Source of the DNA: Toxonevra muliebris
Taxonomy: Eukaryota > Arthropoda > Insecta > Diptera > Pallopteridae
Direction of reading: 5' to 3'
Assembly (NCBI GenBank): GCA_963691655.1
Contig: OY829326.1
Span: 91,629,235-91,693,234 of the forward strand
DNA length: 64,000 bases
Positions 57,441 to 64,000 of the stretch are shown piece by piece. The translations under genes and the position numbers were made by a program. The notes beneath the pieces are model-generated. The model did no database searches. It saw only the letters and a program-made list of their open reading frames with translations, and was not told where the DNA came from. Position 1 is the stretch's first letter. Each line of letters opens with the position of its first letter.

Positions 57441-58784
57441 AATCTGTGTGGGATTTCCTTTTATTAAAACGCGTGTTGTTGTTTTACAATATTGTTTATT
57501 TAATAGTTTATTAAATTAATTATAAAAGGAAAAAAGCCCCACGCGCACGTGTGCACTTGTCGGTGTCTGTTCACGTGCTCTTCTCTTCCTCTCCGTCTAA
57601 TTCAATCGTTTCATATTTGTCAGTGTTGTTTACTCTCGCCTTATTATCAGTGTTGCTTGTGTGTTTTGTTGGTTGTACAACAATGTCCGTCAGCACTGTT
57701 GTCCCTTCCTAGTTGTACGTTCGTTCTGTTCACTTCCCACATCGGTTTAAAGAAAAATACCCAAAATGGGTTTCTGCATTCATTATTATTGCAATTAATG
57801 ATAAATATTAAGAAACCCATATTCAAGTGAAATGGGATGACCTCAGCTCAGTAATGCAGAAGCAAAGAACCGACCAAAGAGAACCGACTGATCTCTCCTC
57901 GGAGCAAAATCACAATATTGATATAATAGTTCATGCTACTGCAGCTAAAAAATCAGAGAGTAAAATTTAGCGTGCTTTATAAAATAGAGTACGTCTTTTC
58001 CAGCACGGCCAATCTAGGTATGGAAACCGCTTCCTTCCGAACAAAGCAAGTTAGTTCCGCTTCCTCCTGAAGAAGCCTTTGCTTTTTTTTTACTGGAAAA
58101 CGACTTCAGTAGCAACATGTAAATATCGTATGAGGTTACTTAATAAAGAAAGTAATTGTGATTTATCCGAACCTTAACGAAATAATTGAATGCGAGCAAT
58201 AACAATAATTGATTATAAGAATTATGGATAATATAACAATGAATTAATATGAAGTATTGAAATATTTCTTATTTGAGAAGGAGAGAGGTCGCGGGGTTGT
58301 GACCCCTAAAATTTTGCCCCAGAATCTGCTGTGAGGTTACATATTCAATTTTAGATTTATATCAGCGAAACTACATATATACATATAACATACATATATG
58401 CATACATATATCCATATTAACTACATACGAAGAGTTGGCGTGGTGGTTGACCGATTTTCTCTGTTTTTGATATAGTTGAATTTCTCGAGTAATTATATCG
58501 ACTAACTAAATTTTAGCTTTCTATCTATGATACTTTACAAGATATATGCATTTCGAGATTAGCAGTATATGGGAAGTAGGCGTGGCATTTATCCGATTTT
58601 GCCCATTTTATAATGAATATGGTACCAGAAGTATAAAGTGCGGTTCACGCAAAATTGGCACGCAGAAAAGTTGCTGTATCTTTTTAACCAGAACACTCAG
58701 AATAACAAATAATGCATTAAATGATAAGTCAAATATTGTGTTTTAATACTATAACATTAAAAGATTTAAATTTCTTTGTTGTGC
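57441..58784. other. Intergenic, no gene recognised
   Basis: Holds a GCGCACGTGTGCAC palindrome-like phrase (57,542-57,555), an (ACATAT)-rich tract (58,371-58,415) and GGCGTGG motifs (58,437, 58,570) like those in the array 3' part. Nothing coding that I can support. Confidence 0.4.
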
Positions 58785-59060
58785 AAAAAGTTCCGGGTAT
58801 TCCTTTTATTGGGCCCCATCAACCTTTGAACATCCGCTCTGGATACTTTTGCGGCTATTTGGTTCCATTTTAGTAACACTGAATTCACATTTTTGACAAT
58901 ACCTGCATTTTTCTTCAACTTATATTTTGTAATAGCCCAGTATTTTTAATTTTACGTATGATTCGTCATCCACAATAATGCATCCATTGAATTTGGTCAA
59001 AACATTATTATAAAGAAGACGAGCGCGCTTTTGGCCAGCAAATTCTGTTTGTCTGTTCCA
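58785..59060 (-). pseudogene. Tc1/mariner-like transposase fragment
   Basis: The minus strand reads ARLLYNNVLTKFNGCIIVDDESYVK (first catalytic Asp region) and, after a large deletion and frame changes, VLLKWNQIAAKVSRADVQRLMG, the usual C-terminal end of the same transposase type as at 47,457-48,213. Confidence 0.7.
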
Positions 59061-59094
59061 AGGCCGTATTTAGGGGGAGTTTTTGGGGGTTCTG

Positions 59095-59120
59095 ACCCTC
59101 CCCCCTCCCCCCCCCCCCCC
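59095..59120 (+). repeat. C-rich homopolymer tract
   Basis: Nearly pure C run (CCCTCC then C14) of about 26 bp in otherwise A/T-rich DNA. Its exact length is prone to sequencing error. Confidence 0.9.
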
Positions 59121-62100
59121 GAAATGTGGAAACTTTCTTCTATTTTTTTATATTAATTGCCAGTGGATGAAAAAAAGTCAAAATAAAATCTATTGAACAG
59201 TTTTTAAATATTTTTTACTTCCATCGGTTTCTTTCTAAAAAGTCAAGAATAAAACAATAAAGTTGAAATCTTAGTTACACTATGCGACCAGATCCGATTT
59301 GTTTTCTTTGACATGAGGTTTGACTTTGGATACAAAAAGAGAAGATGATGCTAAGCAATTCTGCATTTATAGTTTTTCTAGGTCAGTAACTGTTTTTGAT
59401 TTACAGTTTCAGGTTTAGGGCTCATTTGGAAGGGCGTGATTCAACCTATAATTTCTGGATTTTGAAGTTTGTAGCACGCCAGTGTTCAGCTCTCCAATTT
59501 AAAAAAAATGGCCAAAAATTCTATTTTAGGGTTTTCCATCCCATTTTTTCTAAAACGTGGCGTGATGGGAAATTTGTGACCTCAGATTCGTGTTCAGTAT
59601 AAAAAATTCATTCACAAACACTAGGGACCGTTTTATTCGCAAAGCCCATGTAGGGCAGTAGTAGTGGATCAGCTCCAAAGTTCTAGGAAACAATCTTAAA
59701 ATGTAATTAATTCTTTAACCCATTATTGCTCAGAGCAGCCCGACTCGGAAGACCTCTTTCAATGCAGTAACTGCACGAATTTCGGGAACATAAGCCAACC
59801 TCATCCGGATTCCTTATCATGGCCCAAATTCCCACTGATAATCATTTGAAAAAAATGAGCCTCTGACTATTTCTGACTCTGCAGGCTGCAACTCAATTCC
59901 AAATATGACATATAAAATGCCCCGATTTAGTCTACTTTTTTATTTCACTATGGTTTTAAAAAGAGGGAAGAATTAAAAAATATTAAGTGAGAGAAAATAA
60001 ATTTAGTATATCCTAATTCGTTACCACTTTGGGTGGCTATAATATATGCTTATGAAACGCTAGGGCTCCGCGAGTCAAAACAATTTTAAGTTGTCCAAAC
60101 AATTTTAAATATGTACAGTGCCATGTTTTTCGAGTAAGTGATAACTGTTCTAACTCTATTGAGTCATGTTTTTATGAGCTGTTTTTAGAATTAACATTTG
60201 TTTTTTAGTACGTAAGTTAGGGTTGTATCAAATGTATATGATATTTAGGTTAAATATTCAGATCTGTTTTAATTCAATTTTATTTCATTTTTTACTTAAA
60301 ATTAATTTTGTATCTTAAAATTAAATTAAAGAAAGTCGCCACACCAATATTTGTATATGTGCTTCTCCACCGAGTGTACTACATTCAGCCCTTACAGAAA
60401 AAACAAAGCCCAAGTTAAATTTCTTTAATGAAATGCGAAAATTTCATTTTCATGTTTCTTATAACTACACCGTAATTTAGTGTAAATTTCTTAACAAGTT
60501 TTTACCGCTTTTCACTTTTCTTGTTTACTTAATCTTCTCCTTTGACTTTACATATTTTGTTTTAATGTGCACATGTATGTACGTAATTCTTCGGCGGGAA
60601 CCTTCATCAAAATAGCTCTCATCCGTAATTAATTAATGTGCGTGTGTGTTTGTGCCTTATCGCACGTTCATCAACACCCCCTCCCCTTCCGCTTCTTATT
60701 GCTATCATCTTCCTCAAAATTGTTTTACTACTTTTTAGCTTAACTCTTTTTTGTAGTGTTTTTTTCTTCATTTTCTTTTTTAAATTACACACAGTTTTTT
60801 TTTCTTTTATATTTTCTTAAATTTTTCTCTTTCTGCTCGAATATCTTGTTTTTTTAAATTTCTTTCTTTTTGTTTTGTTTTTCTTTATTTCATGTACATC
60901 AATGAGAAACAAAAGGAAATTTTACTACCTTGCGGTTATTTGTTGTTGCCGTCGCAGTTGATGCTGTCTTTGTTGCTATTGTAGTTGGTTGTCATCGCTG
61001 TGTTGCTGTTGCTGCTTCCACTTGACTGGTGTGATGGCATCTGCAGGCGACAATTTCAAAGAACCCAACACACAACAGCAAAAAGAAGAACTGCTGCTCT
61101 TTTTTATTGTTGTTGCTACATCTACTAGAAGCAAGAAAACAAAACACGAAATAAAGGCAGCAGAAAACCGAAAAATATTTATTTGTTGATGTTGTTGTTA
61201 AGGAAAATGTAAGAAAATTTGTCAAGGTTTATACTTATTTCGTCCTTTTTGTTTTTACTTTTTCTTAAATTTGTATTAATTTCAAACTTGACTTTGTCAT
61301 CAAGTTGGTGTTTTTAGCCTTTGACATGGTTACCATGCCTGCTGAATTTTTTATTCTTTTTTTTTGCTTCTACTTGCTCCTTTTCCCTTTTTTTATTCCA
61401 ATTGTAATGTGGTGTGCTAATTATAATTAGGGCAGTTTAATTGTACTTGTGTTTGTTGTTGTTCTTTTGTACCTGTCATCATTGTTTCATGGTTTTATCT
61501 TGTTGTTGTTGATAGCTTGTCATGTGCTGCTCTCATATCGTGCTGTTGTATATGATGGTGGTTTCAATTATTCCTTCCCACGCTTTCTTCCCAACCAACT
61601 CTCTACTTCAATGTCACCAATTCCTTTCGTTTTATTTCAACTGTCCATTTTCCAAACATTGCCTCCTCCAGTTCACTCTCACTTTGGTGTACATTTACTC
61701 ATTTGTTCATTCAGTAATTTTCCGTGGATATTTCACTATTTTGCATGTGACATGTCCTTCTGCATTTCATCTTCTTCTTTTTTGACATGTTTCAGTCTCC
61801 CTCCCCTTCTATTATTTTGTGTAATTTTTTCATTTTTATTTTTTTCAATAATTGTTCGTGACTTTAAAATCCTTTGTTTCGTTTATTTCTGGCTTCTTAA
61901 TTAAGCTTTATTTTCGATTGATAATATCAGCAAAGTAGTAAATAAGTACGAAGTCGCACGACTTTGTATGTCGCTCGAGAAGGTGAAATTTTAGGGACAA
62001 AACTAAAAATTCTTCAATAAAAATTTACTCAAGAGCAAACAAACCGATTAAAGGTATTACAAAATTGATCTGAAGCCAGGAGCCAACCACTCGGTTACAA

Positions 62101-62755
62101 ATTGTTTTATTGAGTGAAAATATTCTGAGAAAATATTTGATATAAAAATGACAAAGTATAAAATATCTGAACATAAATTAAATAAAGCAAATGAACAAGT
62201 ATATAATAACGAAAGTATATTTTCATCAAAAGGCGCGTTCTGGTTTGCACAATTTAAAGAAACTAGTCGGTAAGGCTCCAGTAACTGGGGCTATTATTTG
62301 CTCAAGAAATCTCTTTATGAAAAAACAAATATCAAAAGAGAATCAAACTATTCATTGGTGTTTGTTTTGTTATTTGTGTATGCAGATAATTCGTTAGATA
62401 ATTCTGAGTAATGTCGTTGCTCATGTCTTCTCTCTCTTTCTCTCATTTGTTTACTCCTGCTTAAGAAATGATTTTTGCAACGATGAATGCAATGCTTTGT
62501 TCAATGAGTAAATTTTAAAGAACTTCCGACGCTAATATTTTGGAATTGCTAAACCGATTTTTTTGGCTAACCCACTCATCAAGCTCTTAAAATGGTTATA
62601 TAATATGATAGTGTAGCACTTCTGGATCTTCTGGAATAAAAATGTAGTTACGCTAATAAATGTATAAATTATGCTTTGTTCACATTTTGAAGAATACACA
62701 GTTAAATTTTTGTTAAAAATTTAAATTAAGTATTTGGGCTCTTTTAAGAATGTTA
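59121..62755. other. Long intergenic stretch, no gene recognised
   Basis: A/T-rich, with T/C-rich runs (60,720-60,900; 61,360-61,400) and GTTGTTG/CTGCTG-type phrases (60,940-61,010, 61,440-61,510). Open frames such as 61,449-61,904 are low-complexity Phe/Leu/Ser strings without domains. It could be intron or flank of a gene outside the window. Confidence 0.4.
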
Positions 62756-62763
62756 TACACAAT

Positions 62764-63311
62764 CAGAGATGGGTAAATTCAATTACATTACATTCCCAAT
62801 TCAAATTACAAGGAATTGTAATTGGTACTTAAAAATTTTCGACTAAATTGGAATTTAATTCCAAGTAAGTAATTGAATAATTAAATATTAAATTCCTTTC
62901 TATTTAATTACATTTTCAATTCCTTTAAGGAATTGATATATTTTTAATTACAAAATACAATTCCTTGTAATGGAATCGAAAATTTTTTCAATTCAATTAC
63001 CTAGGAATTTAAAAGTTTTAATTACCGATTACAATTCCTTGTAATGGAATTAAAATTTTTATCAATTCCATTACTAAGGAATTGAAAATATTAAAGTACC
63101 AATTACAATGAATTGTAATTGGAAGGGAGATGGAATTTTTTCAATTCAATTACCTAGGAATTTAAAAATTTTAATTACCGATTACAATTCCTTGTAATAG
63201 AATTAAAAGTTTTCTCAATTCCATTACTAAGGAATTGAAAACATTAATTGAATTGTAATTGGAATGGAGATGGAATTTAATTCCTAAAGGAATCATTACT
63301 ACCCAACTCTG
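62764..63311. mobile_element. hAT-type MITE with self-complementary AATTCC repeats
   Basis: Ends CAGAGATGGGTA (62,764) and the complement of CAGAGTTGGGTA (63,300-63,311) are typical hAT termini. The flanks TACACAAT (62,756-62,763) and TAAACAAT (63,312-63,319) form an 8-bp target duplication with one mismatch. The interior is made of variants of CAATTCCTTGTAATGGAATT with two larger tandem blocks about 153 bp apart (62,981 and 63,134). No coding capacity. Confidence 0.8.
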
Positions 63312-63827
63312 TAAACAATGACCCGGCAAAACCAAACGCAGTTAACTGTGACTCTATTATGTACTATATTCCTTATATACATAGTTAGGTACTACGTTAT
63401 TATATCGATATACTATACTCTAACACTTTTGATAGCAAGTAACTTTTCACATTTTTTTTTTCTTAAAATAAATTGTGTACTTTTACAAAGATTATGGATC
63501 CAGTCCCTAATATATAATTACATGTGGTCAAGTTAAAATAATAAATAAAATGGCAAATCGAGAATGAATGGAGATAACTACTCGAGTTGATCAATCCAAA
63601 TGAAGTGTTCGCTGATCACGTTGAATTATTGGAATATTATCAAAGCATGAGTCAGCATCAGTGGTAGAAAAGTAGGTACAATTGTACCTACTACAAGGTA
63701 CATTTGGCATATTTTAGGCACAACACGTCAATGGTCCAAAAAATTTTAAAACTAAATTACAACAAAAAATATTTTGTAATTAGTACCTACTTAAATATAA
63801 CTTGCCAAAGTACTGTATTGGTATATA

Positions 63828-64000
63828 CAGTGTACCACTAAAGTCTTCGTACAGCAGCTAGTTCTAGTTTCATTCATAAAAAACAATAAAGTTTTGCAAA
63901 AATTTTGAGAAAGTTTTAATACTGCTTTGTTTATTAAACATTTATTATCGCTACAGCAACAAAAAATAGTCCATTTTATTATTTCATTCAAAAGTTATCA
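63828..64000 (+). mobile_element. Start of a Tc1-like element, cut by window edge
   Basis: TA (63,826-63,827) is followed by CAGTGTACCACTAAAGTCTTCGTACAGC. CAGTG...ACTAAAGT..TCGTAC is the usual terminus of dipteran Tc1-like transposons. The rest lies outside the window. Confidence 0.6.

Noticed and set aside
58130..58345. ATGAGGTTAC and GTGAGGTTAC as a transposon end pair
   Set aside because: Both are in the same orientation, too short, and have no target duplication.
61449..61904. 151-codon hydrophobic ORF
   Set aside because: A T/C-rich stretch read as Phe/Leu/Ser; no start context, no domain, and the neighbouring frame is also open.

Overview
The window looks like repeat-rich, AT-rich nuclear DNA of a higher fly. 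A tephritid is my best guess, but it is inference: the SINE core motif, the mix of gypsy, LOA-type LINE, Tc1/mariner, pogo and hAT elements, and short introns with GTAAGT/GTGAGT donors and pyrimidine-rich acceptors all fit. There is no bacterial gene organisation, no CRISPR and no rRNA.

Left part (1-41,100). A large unit is repeated four times in head-to-tail orientation; the full-length period is 8,607 bp (copy 3 to copy 4). Every copy carries the same apparent three-exon gene: a TATA-like box, a non-coding first exon, a 0.58-kb 5' UTR intron, a coding exon of 298-301 codons that is open in all four copies, a 0.21-kb intron and a short last exon. I do not recognise the protein. Its N-terminus is a duplicated module of about 30 residues, followed by Gly/Ser-, Pro/Gln- and Ser/Thr-rich sequence. 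Each unit also holds a decayed LINE and a tRNA-like module. A Ty3/gypsy element ends at base 2107 inside copy 1. A nearly complete 7.46-kb gypsy element (9,594-17,050, minus strand, two 447-bp LTRs) sits exactly at the copy 1/copy 2 junction. That element is itself broken by a deleted mariner, a SINE built of two tRNA-like heads, two frameshifts and a loss of a catalytic aspartate in its reverse transcriptase.

Right part (41,100-64,000). This is a graveyard of nested transposons. It contains degenerate tandem repeats at the array edge, a pogo-like MITE inside an 8-bp-TSD (hAT-like) element, and a Tc1-like transposon with TIRs of about 300 bp whose left arm is split by a 2,285-bp solo LTR with a GTAC target duplication. 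Further right are a Gly-Ser-Ala minisatellite, a short plausible first coding exon (50,754), LINE and Tigger remnants, a decayed LOA/I-type LINE of about 2.9 kb, a second Tc1-like remnant, a hAT-type MITE with self-complementary repeats and the start of another Tc1-like element at the right edge.

The most notable content is the amplified gene family. A recent head-to-tail array of an unknown but intact gene in transposon-rich DNA resembles the ampliconic, often male-specific genes of insect sex chromosomes. That is a hypothesis to test; the sequence does not show it directly.
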